A DNA stretch of 64,000 nucleotides from Planctomycetaceae bacterium (GTDB lineage: Bacteria; Planctomycetota; Planctomycetia; Planctomycetales; Planctomycetaceae). Shown here in pieces: positions 1 to 12,700 of this stretch. The stretch covers positions 16,598 through 80,597 of the forward strand of contig JAEUII010000123.1 of the NCBI GenBank assembly GCA_016795145.1. Reading direction: 5' to 3'. The position numbers and the translations under genes are program-made. Below the pieces are notes generated by a model. It made no database searches, was not told the origin of the DNA, and was given only the letters and a program-made list of their open reading frames with translations. Within the stretch, counting starts at the first letter, position 1. Each line of letters starts with the position of its first letter.

Positions 1-591
1 GGGAAAGGACGGAAGGATACCATGGTGGAGATTGATGATTCGTCCACCGGCAAACTTCCAGCACAGATCCGCAGGAAGAACTCTCATGTAACGTGCCAGC
101 ACGACATAATCGATCTGCTGCTCGTCAATGACACGTTCCAGCACTGAATAGTCAGGATTGCCCTGGGCGTCTCCCATGTTCATCCAGGGAACCTCAAACT
201 GTTCCGCGACACTGCGACAGGCATTCCGATTGCCGATCATGACCGCGACTTCCGCCTTCAACTGGCGATCTCGAATGGCTCTCAGCAGTGCCAAAGGCGG
301 TTCAGAACGGTACGTCGTACAGATCGCCAGCCGCGGAGGACGCGAATGCTCGTCACGTGACCACACGCGTACCTGCAATCCACGATGGTTACCGATTTCC
401 TGAAGGTGTTTCCGAAGCGTCGAGATATCTCCGGACCATTCGATCCGCATCAGCATCGCAAACAAGCGCTCTGAATCGCGGTCATACATCTGAATTTCGT
501 GGATGTTGGCACCGGCCCCCGTGACGTAATGCACGATGGGATCGGCCAGGCCTGAATTGTCAGGGCCGACAGCTGTGATAGTAACCTGCAT
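1..591 (-). CDS. purU: Formyltetrahydrofolate deformylase, C-terminus cut off by window edge
   Basis: The 197 visible codons start at ATG 591 and run off position 1 with no stop. The protein opens with an ACT-type regulatory domain (MQVTITAVGPDNSGLADPIV, roughly residues 1-80). It continues into a formyl-transferase fold with IGNRNACRSVAEQF, an ARYMRVLP segment and the catalytic-loop motif NLHHGILPSFP at the edge. This order, ACT domain then hydrolytic formyltransferase, defines PurU, which hydrolyses 10-formyl-THF to formate and THF in the cytoplasm, balancing one-carbon pools and feeding PurT. The missing part should be about 90 residues holding the rest of the active site. The next gene upstream on this strand is the giant surface protein, separated by a strong terminator, so the two are probably transcribed independently. 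Confidence 0.93.
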   Translation of the reverse strand, partial: MQVTITAVGPDNSGLADPIVHYVTGAGANIHEIQMYDRDSERLFAMLMRIEWSGDISTLRKHLQEIGNHRGLQVRVWSRDEHSRPPRLAICTTYRSEPPLALLRAIRDRQLKAEVAVMIGNRNACRSVAEQFEVPWMNMGDAQGNPDYSVLERVIDEQQIDYVVLARYMRVLPADLCWKFAGGRIINLHHGILPSFP

Positions 592-686
592 GGGACAAAG
601 TACTTCTGATCAGGGTCAACGCGCGTCACACTTTCAGATCGGCTGACGCTTCCGTCCGCGAATTGAACTTCATTGGACCAAAAAAG

Positions 687-724
687 AAAAGCGGGGCTCG
701 ATCGAGCCCCGCAGTTCTTTTCGT
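687..724 (-). terminator. Rho-independent terminator behind the giant surface-protein gene
   Basis: A perfect 11-bp inverted repeat (GCGGGGCTCGA / TCGAGCCCCGC, 691-712) with almost no loop is followed on the minus strand by TTTTCTTTTTT. It lies 40 bp past the stop of the 16-kb gene. The A-rich flank on the other side gives it some bidirectional character. Confidence 0.85.
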
Positions 725-760
725 TTTAGCCGCAGAAGGAAATTATGTCGAGGACTCTTC

Positions 761-3700
761 CTAATTCCTTCGACGACGTAGCAGCGCGCTGAGTGCCAGG
801 ATTGCTCCCAGCAGGCCAATTGCGGCAGACTTCGTTTCTTCCTTCGCTGGAGCAGGTTCAGCCACCGGTGCTGTGACAACAACTTGCTCAACTGATTCAG
901 TCACTTCAGCGTCAGGAGCATCCCACCATGCTTCGCTGTCCCATCCGCCAAGGACGGCATCGGTGTGCTGAGTTGAGACAGATTCAACCGGAATGACCGG
1001 CTGTTCGACGGACTCAACCGCGACTGGCACATCCAAGATCATTGCATCAACAGCACCCGCCATTCGTGAAGGCAGCATACTGATGGTGGTATCCGTGGAA
1101 CCATCTTCAAAGACCGGGGCCAGTGCCGTCAGCATCCAGGTGTCAGGAGATGCCGGTCGAACCGCCTCGTCCTTTGACGTGATCGTGAAGTCCACTGCGT
1201 TACTCCAGAGACTTGCAGCCCCTGTCGATGCATTGAATGCACGAACCCAAACGCGGAACGTTCCTTTGCCCAGTGCGGTCGCCGGAGTGAAGTTCGTCGC
1301 TCCGATGTTGCTCTGGCGAACCAGAGTCACCGTTGGTGCCAGAACATTGACGATGTAGATCTCATACCCCGACGTGCCGTCAACCGCCTGCCACGTGATG
1401 CGTGGAGTCTGGTTGCTTGACGTTGGCACGGCATTCACGTTCGGTCGTCCGCCAACGAAGAACGCCAGAGCAAAGCTAAAGTCACCCTGAGTATCAGCCG
1501 AGCGTGCTCGGACGTACGCACGGTAGTTACCGATTGGCAACAAGTCGGTGTCTGGCAGCGTGTAAGACGGAGATGTCAGGCCGGCGACAAACCGGAAGTT
1601 TGTCGTGACCGTTGTCGACAGAACCTGATCAATTCTGAATTCGTAGCTCGTCGCTCCCGCTGGCAGTCCGTTCAATGTCGCGGCCATATTTGTCCACGCA
1701 AACGATGGCGTCGTATCGAACGTTGATGACGCCGGACCTGTCAGCGTCGGGCCCGTCACAATCTGGAAGTCCAAAGGAGCGCTCCAGTTGCTGAGGTCAC
1801 CGAATGCGCTGCGAGCCTGTACCCAGTAACGGTACCGTCCGATTGGCAGGTCCGAAGGAATCGTGAAGTTCAGTGCATTGATGTTGGATACGTCATACGC
1901 CGTGGTTCCAACAGAGTTGCTGGAAACGAAGACGCGATACGACTGAGCACCCGGCACGCCGGCCCAGGTCAGAGTCGGCGTTGCATCGCCAATTCGGCCG
2001 GTAGGTCCGATCAAAGTTGGAGGCGTCGTGACACGGAACGTGCGAGCAAGACTCCAGTCTGAAACGGTTGCCGGATCGACTGAGGAATTGGTTCGTACCC
2101 AAACCTGATAGGTTCCCAGCACGAGGTCGGTGGAAATCTGCCATGATGTTCCTGCAATGCCCGCCTGGCTCAGAACCTTATTGGAAACGCCGTTTTCGAC
2201 CTTGTTCAACCAAACTTCGCTGACTGGGTTCGCACCGGCACCAAGTGGATTTGTCCACTCAACTGTTGGGCGAGCGAGGAAGGTTGTTGGCAGTGGAGCG
2301 GTGACCGTCGGTCGTTCCGTGACGGTGAAGTCATAGGTCGAACTGATGGTCGACAACGCCGATCCACTCACGGATCCGGCCGCAGGAAGGTTCACCGCCC
2401 GGATTGTGAACTGATATCGTCCAAGCGGCAGATCTGTCGGCTGTGTAAACGACGTTGATGTAATGTTCAGCTCGCTGACGACCTGCAGGTGGCCGCCAAA
2501 GTTCTGAGTCACAATCAGCTCATAACGATCCGCGGCACCCACTGCGTTCCAGCTGAACGTCGGTGTGGCATCCGGAATTCGGCCGACTGGAGCAACAGCG
2601 ACTGGCACTGGTGCCACTCGGAAGATCTGATCCGGACTCCAGTTCGAATCTTCGTTGACGACGTTGAAGGCTCTTACGCGAACTCGGTAGTCCGCCAGAG
2701 TGAGATTACTTGACGGAGTCCAGTTGGTCAGGGTGACCCCGGTTACTCGAGCCACCTGAACGTTGTCGGTCAGGTTGAACAAGTCCACTTCGTAGGTCAC
2801 CGCACCGGCAACTGGAGTCCATGCAATCGTTGGACGAATCGACGTCGTTGGACCCGCTGGCGATGTCACAATCGGAGCGGTCTTCACTACGAAGGAGACA
2901 AACGGACTCCAGTCGCCCAGCTGATCCGCGGCATCAGTCGCTCGAACGCGAACCTGATAGCGACCGATCGGCAGATCAGTCGGAGGAGTAAACTGGTTCG
3001 GAATCGTCAGTCCGGTTGTACTGAACGTGGTCAGCAGGAATGTGTTTCCAGCTGTCAGAGACTCAATATTGACCGTGTACTTGGAAGAGCCTTCAATTGC
3101 ATTCCACTGAATCAGCGGACGAGGAACAGTGACCGTTCCGGACGGTGCCGAAACGACCAGCGGAACAACTTCAAATGTCCAGGTCGCTGGTGCGGCGGTC
3201 GTTCCAAGTTTGTTCGAAGCCACGACCGTCGCGGTATAGATACCCGCTGGCAACGTCGTTGTGACTTCCTGGAAGCTGAAGGTTGTCGTTCCGCTGTAAA
3301 CCAGCGTGTTCGACGCATTTCGCACTTCGAGGCTGTAAGAATAGTTTTCCTGATGCGACGTCCAGACGACCACCGGAGTCAGATCACTGGTCTGAGGAAT
3401 GCGCCCGTCAGCCGGGTTGAAGTCCACCGGTCGGTTAATCACCGGAGTCACCGGCGCTGACAGAGTTCTGATCTTCACCGGATAGTCTTCGACTTCTCCA
3501 TCAGCGGCTCGCCCTGTTGCGGCGAGTCCACCCACAGAGCTAATTCGGAACCGCATGAAGGTATCACCGGTCGGTGCATTCGCTGGAATGTCGAAGAACA
3601 GACGGTTCGAACCTGCGACTACGGCCATGCCACCCGCTGGTGTCAGTCGTTCGCCCGCATCGAACACACCGTTCTGATCCAGATCCAGCCATGCATCCAC

Positions 3701-6700
3701 AAAGCCGGCCTTTGAGGCCATCATGTCCACAAACGCCGGCAGCGGCTGGCTGCTGGTTGTTTCGAAACGAGTTGGGAAGCTGACGCCGTCCTCATCAGCA
3801 CCGTCGCCGGAAGCATCGGAACTTGGGATGCCCGTCGTTTCCTTATCAACAGTGGAACCAAGGAACAAACCGCCGGCGATTGTGTGAGCAGCACCGGTCG
3901 AAGTCTTCAGCGTACCGAAGGTATCCGGAGCGTCACCATAATCAACGATCAGCGTGTTGAGCGTGGTCGTTGTTGTCCCCACGTTGTTCGCCGCGCCGCT
4001 TGAGTCAGTCACCTGCAGTCGAATCGTTCGCGTCTGAGGAGCGGTGATTCCGAGCGACTGCAGCCATGCCCAGGTCACGGTAGAAACGGCATTGGCACCT
4101 GTCGACGTTTCAAATGAACCGTTGTTATCAAGGTCCCACGCATAAGTCAGCGTCTGACCAAAGAATGCATCCACGTCGAAGCTTGCAGATGCATCCAGCG
4201 TCAGGTCATACGATTCGTCAACCGTATGAGGCGATGCAACAGCCACAGGAGCATCGTTTACCTGGTTGACAGTGATCTGAATCTGCAGAACTGGAGTGAT
4301 GTTGTCATTCAATCCACCCGTTGCACCATTGTCCGCAAGTGTCATATCCACTGTGATCACACCGGCAGTGTCCTGATGCGACTTGAACGTCAGGTTGCCG
4401 TTTGCGTCAATGGTCAGCGTGTCCATCAACACGTTACCGGAGACAAGCTGCACGTTAGACAGCGAGAATGTCAGTGTCTGCGTGCCAAGTTCGTCCAGTG
4501 CCGTCGCGATAGCGGCAGCAAACGTGTTGATGAGGTCAATGTTCTGAGTACCAGCATCTTCCGCCACCGAAATCGGCAGAACCGGATTCAGCGTATACAC
4601 AGGCTCGTCATTGATCGGATTCACCGTGACGGTGAAGTTACGAGTCACACTGGTCAGGCCGAGACTGTCAGTCAGTACGACACTGATCGTCGCACTGCCG
4701 TTCACGTTCGGAGCAACCGTGTAAGTCAGATCGCCCGTCGTCGTGTCGATGGCCGGCGCGGTGCTGAAGAACGTCGATGTGGTCCATGAACCAGTTACTG
4801 ACGTGACAGTCAGTGTTGCCGAAATCGTCTGTGGAGGCGTTTCATTGGCTGGTCCGGCAGCCTGGCCCGTCATAAATCCGGCCACTGTCTGAGCACCGGC
4901 ATCTTCATCAATTGCTGCCGGGTCCGCGAGCGGATTAAACACAGGCCTGTCGTTGACCGGCGTCACATTGATCGGAATGACATCCATGTCTTCCTGAGGT
5001 GCCGCTGGTGGTGTTGGCGGTCCGGTGAAGCCGCCAAGGTCGTTGGTCGTAATCGTGATCTGAGCCGAACCGAAGTAATCCGGTGTCGGGATGAACGACA
5101 TCCCAGCCAGTGCTGCGTTGATGAAGTCAACGGTGCCGGTAAATGTCATCGCCGCGTCTGCCGTGCCGTCACCCGTTGTGAACGTGAGTCCGGTCGTTCG
5201 CGAAAGTGACATCACTCCGTTTGTTGACGCCAGCGTGACTCGCAGGATGTTGGTCCCAAGCCAGACGTCTGCATCAGAAACGGAAATCAGATTCCCGTTT
5301 GCCTGGCTGAAGACCAGCGTCGTGTCTTCCGGTGTTGACTGAGCCAGAGGCACTGAGTTCACTGGCGGGTCGTTCACGCCATCGGTCAACAACAGCGTGA
5401 ACTGCGTCGTCCCATCGACACGATTCGGTGCCAGGTAGTTTCCTGCCAGGTCACGAATGCCGTCGACGCCGTCGGTTGTCGCGTCCGTGTTGTCCACAGT
5501 GATGCGGTACTTGCGCTCATCCGGGAAGGCCGTTGTTGAGCGGAAGATCACTTCATTCGTCGTTGAGTTGTAGACAAACACATAGTCGACACCATTCTGC
5601 AGCAGTCCCTCTGTGATCACCGTACCGTTTGGAAGGTCCGGCAGGTCAGTTGACTGCTTCACACCATCGTCCATGTACAACTTGAACTGAGAGCCGTTCA
5701 GGAGTACTCGAGCATCGTCAACGCCGATTCCGATGTCGGTCAGCGAGATAATCAGTTCGCGAACTGTAATCGGAGAATTGAGCCATACAGCGTCGAGAGT
5801 TGAATCGAGGTCGCTCGTCGACTGGTCAAGCGGTGTCGAGAAGTAGGCCGTTGGGCGGAAGAAGTCGACTCGGTCGATCGCGCCACGGTCCTTAAACACA
5901 TTCGCGCCCTGAGCAGCCGGTGTGGAAACGGCAGGGTCGTCCCCACGGAGCTGGCCGTAAGCGTCGACGGTCGGCGTCGTGATCGGAGAAACACCAATTC
6001 CGAGCGGATCACGAACTGTGATGAAACCAGTTCGATCCGACAGAGTGTCGATGGAGCTGTCAATCGCCTGTGACAGCGGAGCCGGGTAGTAGTTGCGTCG
6101 AGCCTGGTCCACAAAGAGAGGATCAGAGTTCGTCAGAACGATCGGGAAGGTTCCCAGACCGATTGCACCCGTCGATGCGTTCGTTCCGTTATTGCGGTAC
6201 AGCGTTCCACCGACAACCGTTCCCAACGCCTGTGAGCTGGCATCGACAGAGACGCCAGTCACCAGGTCAGCAACGATGTTGTTCAACAGCGTTGGACTTG
6301 CGTTCTGATCAACCTGAATACCAACACCCACACGATTCGTCGGGTTGCCGACGATCGTGTTGTTGATGATTCGGCCAACCGGAACAGGGCCAACCGTCGT
6401 GGTGGCTCCCGGTGGTACTTCACCACTAAACAGAATGCCGCCCTGACCGGACTGCACGATGACATTGTTGGAAATCACAATGCCCGGCAGCCAGTTGTTG
6501 GTATTTGGTTCACGCAGATTTCGTGGCGGGCCAGCGTGAGTCAGCGCACCAGCACCTGCTGGATTCGGGCTGCCCGTTCGAGTACCCGCATCAGACAGAA
6601 TACCCCAGTTCAGCGAGTCTGAGATGAAGTTTGATCGGATCAGAAGCTGTCCCTGATCACGGTACTGATTGCTGTCGCCATAACCTTCGTGAGAAATCAC

Positions 6701-9700
6701 GGTGGTTGGGTCGGTGACTGGACGAAGGACGCCCATCTGGTCCGTTGTTGCGCTTTGGACAAACTTGGATGCAACAGCACGTCCGCTGCTGTAGCTGACG
6801 TCGACTGTCGCCCCGAGGTTCCATACTGGTTCAGCGAAGAAGTCGATGTCCAGACCGAAGATCAGCACATCATTCTTTTCGAAACCAGGACCGCGCTGTG
6901 TCGCATCGACGATCTGAGAAAAGTCGATCGTCATCACGTCAAATTCAGAGCTGAACGAGAACTTAGGAATCCGCGGATTGTTGTTGTCCAGCGACGTAAA
7001 TGTCGGTGAGTCGAAATCAGACGCAGCATTGACAGTCGGACCGGTACCGTTGCCTCCAAGAAGCGAAATCGGATCGAACTTCTGACCGGCAGGAAGCTGG
7101 ACTCGAATGCTGTGAATCTGCTCCGGGTAACCCGTATTCGGGTCAATGTATGGAGTAGTATTTCGGAATGTGAACAACGTTGTTGAGCCGATCGTGTTTC
7201 CGAGCCCAGCCATTGTGCCGTAGAAACCATCCGGCATGCCATCAGCACCCGGAGTCTGCAGACCGTCGTTCAGCGTCACCAGAGCCGTGCCATACAGATT
7301 GATCACGCTGCTTGTGCTGCCAAACGCAGAATCTTCAGCTCCATCTGACAGGGAAGCCCGAATCTTCAGGATGCCCTGCACAGCGGTGGAGTTGATCGCG
7401 TCGAGGATTCGGCCCGCGATTGTGGCGGACGATTCACCCGTGCGATAGCTGTCCATTTCGTAGCGACCATCCAGCGTTGCGGACTTCGCCGGATTGAATG
7501 GGATTGCAAAGTGTCCCTGAGCAACGCCATTCGACAGCAGTTCATCTTCGTATTCGAACGTGACGGAATTTACGCCGTCACTGATGGTAAATGTCTGCCC
7601 GTCACGAAGCGATGAAGCGCTCGGAACCCGGATCGACTGTGCGTCCGTCAGGCGGTCATTGGTGTCACGAGAATCAAACTGAGGATTCGGGACTGAAGAC
7701 GGAGTACTCGCATAGTCTGAAGCGCGTCGAATTTCGACATCGTACGCACCTTCCAGAATATCCTGGTATGGGTTCGTGTTGTTGCGGTTGACGATCTGTG
7801 GATTGTCGATGAATGTCGAGTTATTCGGTGCATTGGTGACCATCTCACCACGTTCAGCAAACCCGATGATAATGTCGTCGATGTACATCCCTTCGAACGC
7901 GTTGTTCATACCGCGCTGAGCGGTCGTGGCTGTATCGAAGTACCCGCCGAACCCATCGCCTGGCAATCCGGTTGTGTGTCCCATCGGACCTGCGTTTGTG
8001 ACGTAGTGACCAATGATTCGCACCAGGTCGCCGCTCGACTTGATGTTGAACGGATTCACGACCAGAGGATCCGCCGGGCCGTTGGCATTAACGGCATGCC
8101 CTTCAACCGACAGGTGCAGTGTGTATCGCTGACCTGGCAGCGCGTCGTTGGCGAATGGCGGGACACCGATCTGAACGTAGTATTCTCCAGGTGCGAGATT
8201 GGTATCCAGGTAGGACGTAATGTGGTTACTGCCAATATCCAGCGTCGTTCCCACAAGGTTCTCAATGACGGTCGCTCCGTTCGTATCCACAATTCGAATC
8301 ATGGAATTGAACGTCGTGTTCGTGCCATCAAGGTCAACGATGACTCTCCGAGTCAATGCACCAGCAGGTACATCAAATCGGTAGAAGTCGGTGAAAATAC
8401 CGGACGAAGAGCCAATGATCGAGATGTGCGGCAATGGCGCAGCGTTGTTCTCCTGAACCGTATTGTTTGCGACATCGGTCCACGACAGCGCCTCCAGGTC
8501 AGTGGCGATGAGAGGATCCGCGGCATTGTTTCCTTCGACTTCGTAGTACGCCCCTGCAGGAAGCAGGTGACCGGCAAGCGCGTTTTTCATGGCGGTTGCC
8601 ACTTCATTTCGACTCATGCCGGAATGGATAACAACCGGAGTTGTTCCAGGTGTCACACCTGGAGCACCGTCAACAAACAGGCCGGCACCGCCACTCTGAG
8701 TCAGTGTTGTTCCAATCGTTGTGATTGGAGCATTGTCCGGCTGACGGGCAATGTTGACGCGGTTGCCGTCGGTATGAGGCTTGATCTCCTTCAGTGGAGA
8801 TCCATTCGGAGTCGCAGCGATCGCGGTTCGAAGTGCCAGGTCAATGGCTCGAGCAATCTCATTGGCACTCATTGTCCGTGCAATACGGATCGCATTGTTG
8901 CCGGCGAGCACACCGTCATAGCTTCCATTGACCTGCTGCAGATCAAACTCGAACTTCAGTGTTTCCGTGTCGACGTCCAGCGTGAACGTTTCACCTTCCA
9001 CAAGACCACTGAATGAAGGAGCAACCAGCGTGTAACCCATATCCAGTTCGAACTGGTTCACACCTTCCAGAATGTAGCTCTGACCATCTCGCAGCGTGCG
9101 ACCTTCACGAGCATACATTTCTTCGCCAACGGTCGAAATGTCGCCGACATTCACCGCTCCGCTCGTGTCAAATTCGAATCGAAGTCGAAGATCTGAGCGG
9201 CCTGCGAAATTGCTGAGGTCGACTCGAGCCTGACGCCACTGCGGAGTCGCCGCTTCGTCATATAGCTCCACAACATCCGGGAACAGCTGGCCGTTCGGGA
9301 ACGAAGTCACTCCGTTTGGCCCCAGATCCTGCTCGTCATCACCCGTCAGCGGGCCGCGGTAGGAATCGTTTGTGGCCGCCAGTACCCAGTTTGTACCGTC
9401 ACCCACATAGACTCGCATCGCATCCGACTGCGAACGAACGCCTGGCAGATAGTCATTGCTGTCCGTCTGCAGAAGGTAATTGAAGTACAGAACCGGTTTG
9501 TCAGCCGAATTGTAACCTTCAAGGCTGAACGGATTGCTCATGTACGTGCCATGAGCACCGCCCGGGAAGTTGTAGTTATTGAGCGTACCAAGGTTGCCGA
9601 GGTCGTTCTTGTTGCCGGCTGTTGGCCCGCCCGCGAGATTTCCGAAATACAGGCTGGCACCGCCTGGGGCGGCATTTCGAGTACCATCGACAGCTGTCGT

Positions 9701-12700
9701 CAGCCCGTGGCCCGCCTCAAGACCACGATTTCCAGTTTGTTGCCACAGATTGTATTGCAGCGTACCGAACGTGATGCCGGCCGCTGGCACTCCGGTCGCC
9801 AGTACGGACTGGCCGTTTACGAAGAACGGAACCGGATCTCCCCAAACGGCGTTCGGGTCGATCACATTACCGCCGGTCGCAATCGCGTAGATATTTCCCT
9901 GATCATCAGATGCAAACAGCGTCGTCGCGTAGGCACCACCTTCAACACTGTCCGGACCAAGAGTCAGACCAGTCAGGTTGACCGGGTTGTTATTTGCGTC
10001 TCTGATCGTTTTCTGGTTCGCAATCGTGAACGTTGCAAGATCCAGCTCAACCAGCAAGCCAGTGCTCGTCACGCCATACAGCGACGTCCCGGCCATCGCC
10101 ACGCCCTGAACCGTTCCAGTCACAGACGTCGGGAATGCGCCAACTTCGACAACGTCGGTACCGGAAGGATTGAAGAGCGACGGAACGTTGTTGTTCGTCG
10201 CGCGAGCGTTCGCAGCACGGTTTGGTCCCTGACCGATCGCCGCTCCGGTGCGAGTATTGAACTGGTAGATCAGATTGGCTCGATATCGTCCGTCGCCGCG
10301 TGTACCAACCAGTACGCCACCGGTTGTTGTCGGAGCGAAGTAAGTGAATGCAGTGACATCCATTCCGGCATTCGACGTCGCCTCGGAGAAGGTTCCGGTT
10401 GGGTCAGAGTCGTGGTAGGTCGTAATGCCTTCGTCACCGATATTGGTCCGAGCCCCGTTGCCGGTGTTGATCTGGAAATACGTGCTATCACCGTTGTCGA
10501 CGCCCGTAACGAAACTCCATCCGTACAGTTCACCGTCCGGGCGCATCATGATTTCGTCATGCACGACTCCGGTATTCCCGACAATGTTGACAGCCGTGCC
10601 GGTATACGGATTCACGATGTAAACAAACTGCCCGTCGCTGACGAACAGAGGCACGTCACCCAAATGATACTGGACAGTGTTCTGTCCCTGTTCATCGTCG
10701 CCGAACTGGTAAACCGGAGCTGTTGAAGTCCCCTGACCGCCAAAATGCTCGTCGAAAATTCGACGAACAAACGGAACGGGCTCCAGGCGAATCTGAGTAC
10801 TGATCGGGTTCGCCAGCATCGTCTGTCCCAGCGCGGCTGGTACCTGACCGTGAGGTGCAACAACCAGGTAGTAGTTACCTTCCGGCAACTCGAATGGCCC
10901 GATGTAAGGATCCAGCGAACCAGCGCTGCCACGAGACAGGTCGTCCATGTCCGCACCTTCCAGCGGACCACTGCGGTCTTCTGAAACGTTGGAATCACTG
11001 GCCGTCAGAACCAGCTGATTCGTCTCGGCATTGAAGACGTATGCATCGAGATTCGCGCGAGACATTCCGTCTGCGTAATCCACGTCAAAGATGACCGAAG
11101 CAAACCGATTTGGATTCGTAAAGCCAGGGATCTGTTGAATGTCATCGTAGGTGACATTGAACCGGTAGAAGTCCACGTCGGATGGTGCAGAAATGCGTCC
11201 GGCAATCGCAACAGAGGCTCTGTCTGTATTCAGCAGATTGCCGACGTCCTGGTTACCGCTCGCCAGAGCCGTATCATTGGGGAACGTGCTCTCAGCATAT
11301 TCGCCGGCTAGCTGGGAGTGTACCGGCTGTCCGTAGACTTCGATGCCATTCGTTGCGAATCGAATGTCGGAGTAGCGGACCGTTGTGCCTGGAACTTCAT
11401 CCGTTTCCTGCATGCGAATCTGAAGCTGGTAACTGCCGGCCGTCAGACCGCTGAACACCTTACTTGAATCAGAAAGGTCAGCGCGGTTTGCAGCAGTATT
11501 CAATGAATCAATATTGCTGGAACGCACTCGTACCTGGTATGTCCCCGTCGTCCCAACGTTGCCCGGCAGGATGATCCGGAAGCCCGCATCCTTTGGATTG
11601 GTTGTGTACATGTCATCGCTGTTGTACAGCGACTTATTCAGGTTGTTGGCCTTCACCAGCGAACTCTGGCGATAGATCAGGCTGGAATTCGTGCTCTCAT
11701 CCAGCGAGTTATCAGACAGGGCCAGAATCGTACCGGTCGAGCTGATCAGTTCGACCACTGTGTCCAGCGAATACGAAGTGCGGTCGATGTCAATCCAGAC
11801 TTCACTTCCAGCGGTACCAGTAAAGCTGTAGACGTCGACGTCGTTCGGTGCATTGATGGCACCATGCACTTCGAATCCAAGTCGCAGATTGTCGTCGCCG
11901 CTGTTCTGCGTGGTCGTCGTACCGTCTGAATTCTGAACGATAAAGTTCTGCTTGCCGAGTGCTCCCAGGAACTCCGCCAGTCGCGCTGTCGCGTTCGTTC
12001 CTGGTGCCGTTGCAGAAATCGTCTCCCGTTCGTTGTAGACCTCGACGTTTCGATCATGTGCATACTGCGAGATCAACAGGCTTCGCCAGGCACCGGCTGT
12101 TCCTGTGCTGGGGCCATTTGCATTCGTATCCTTCAGCGGCAGGCCATCAAGTCCGAAGCCTGAACCCACTGAGTCATCTGCGAATGAAGTCAGAATGACC
12201 GGGAAGTAAGGCTGTCCCACAACCTGAAGAACGCCACCGATGCGATCATCGATGTCCAGAGGCTTGCCACCAGCCGTAAATCCGGCATTGGCGCCTGACA
12301 GTTTCACGACAAGGCTGGCATCAGGAGCACTATTGAGCCGCAATCCGCCATAGGTATGGAAGTTCGGAATGGTGATTTCGTTCTGCACCACATGAACAAT
12401 GTCGGTGTCGTCCCAAACGGACTGAGTCGTCAGTGTCTCTCCTCGGACAACGATGCCGTTCACCGCATTTCGCCCGAGCAGGTTTCGAACGATCAGTGGT
12501 CCCTGATTGCTTTCATAACCGGTAAACGCACCGATCAGACCAGTCGAACGTCCGTAGTCGCCCTGATAGGTCGCCACCATCGCGTTTGCGTTGATGGTCA
12601 GAACGGGGCCGGAGTTATCCCGGAAGACGTTGTTGACCAGAACCGGCTGAGCCCCGCGAGCGAAGATTGTTCCGGCGGCATTTGCAGTTCGACCATATCG

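Noticed and set aside
7976..9016. Long plus-strand open frame (346 codons) inside the giant gene
   Set aside because: Arg/His/Cys-rich shadow of the 16-kb minus-strand gene with no signal or domain; similar frames recur across the gene.
9551..10726. Plus-strand open frame of 391 codons inside the giant gene
   Set aside because: Same antisense shadow pattern; composition is not protein-like.
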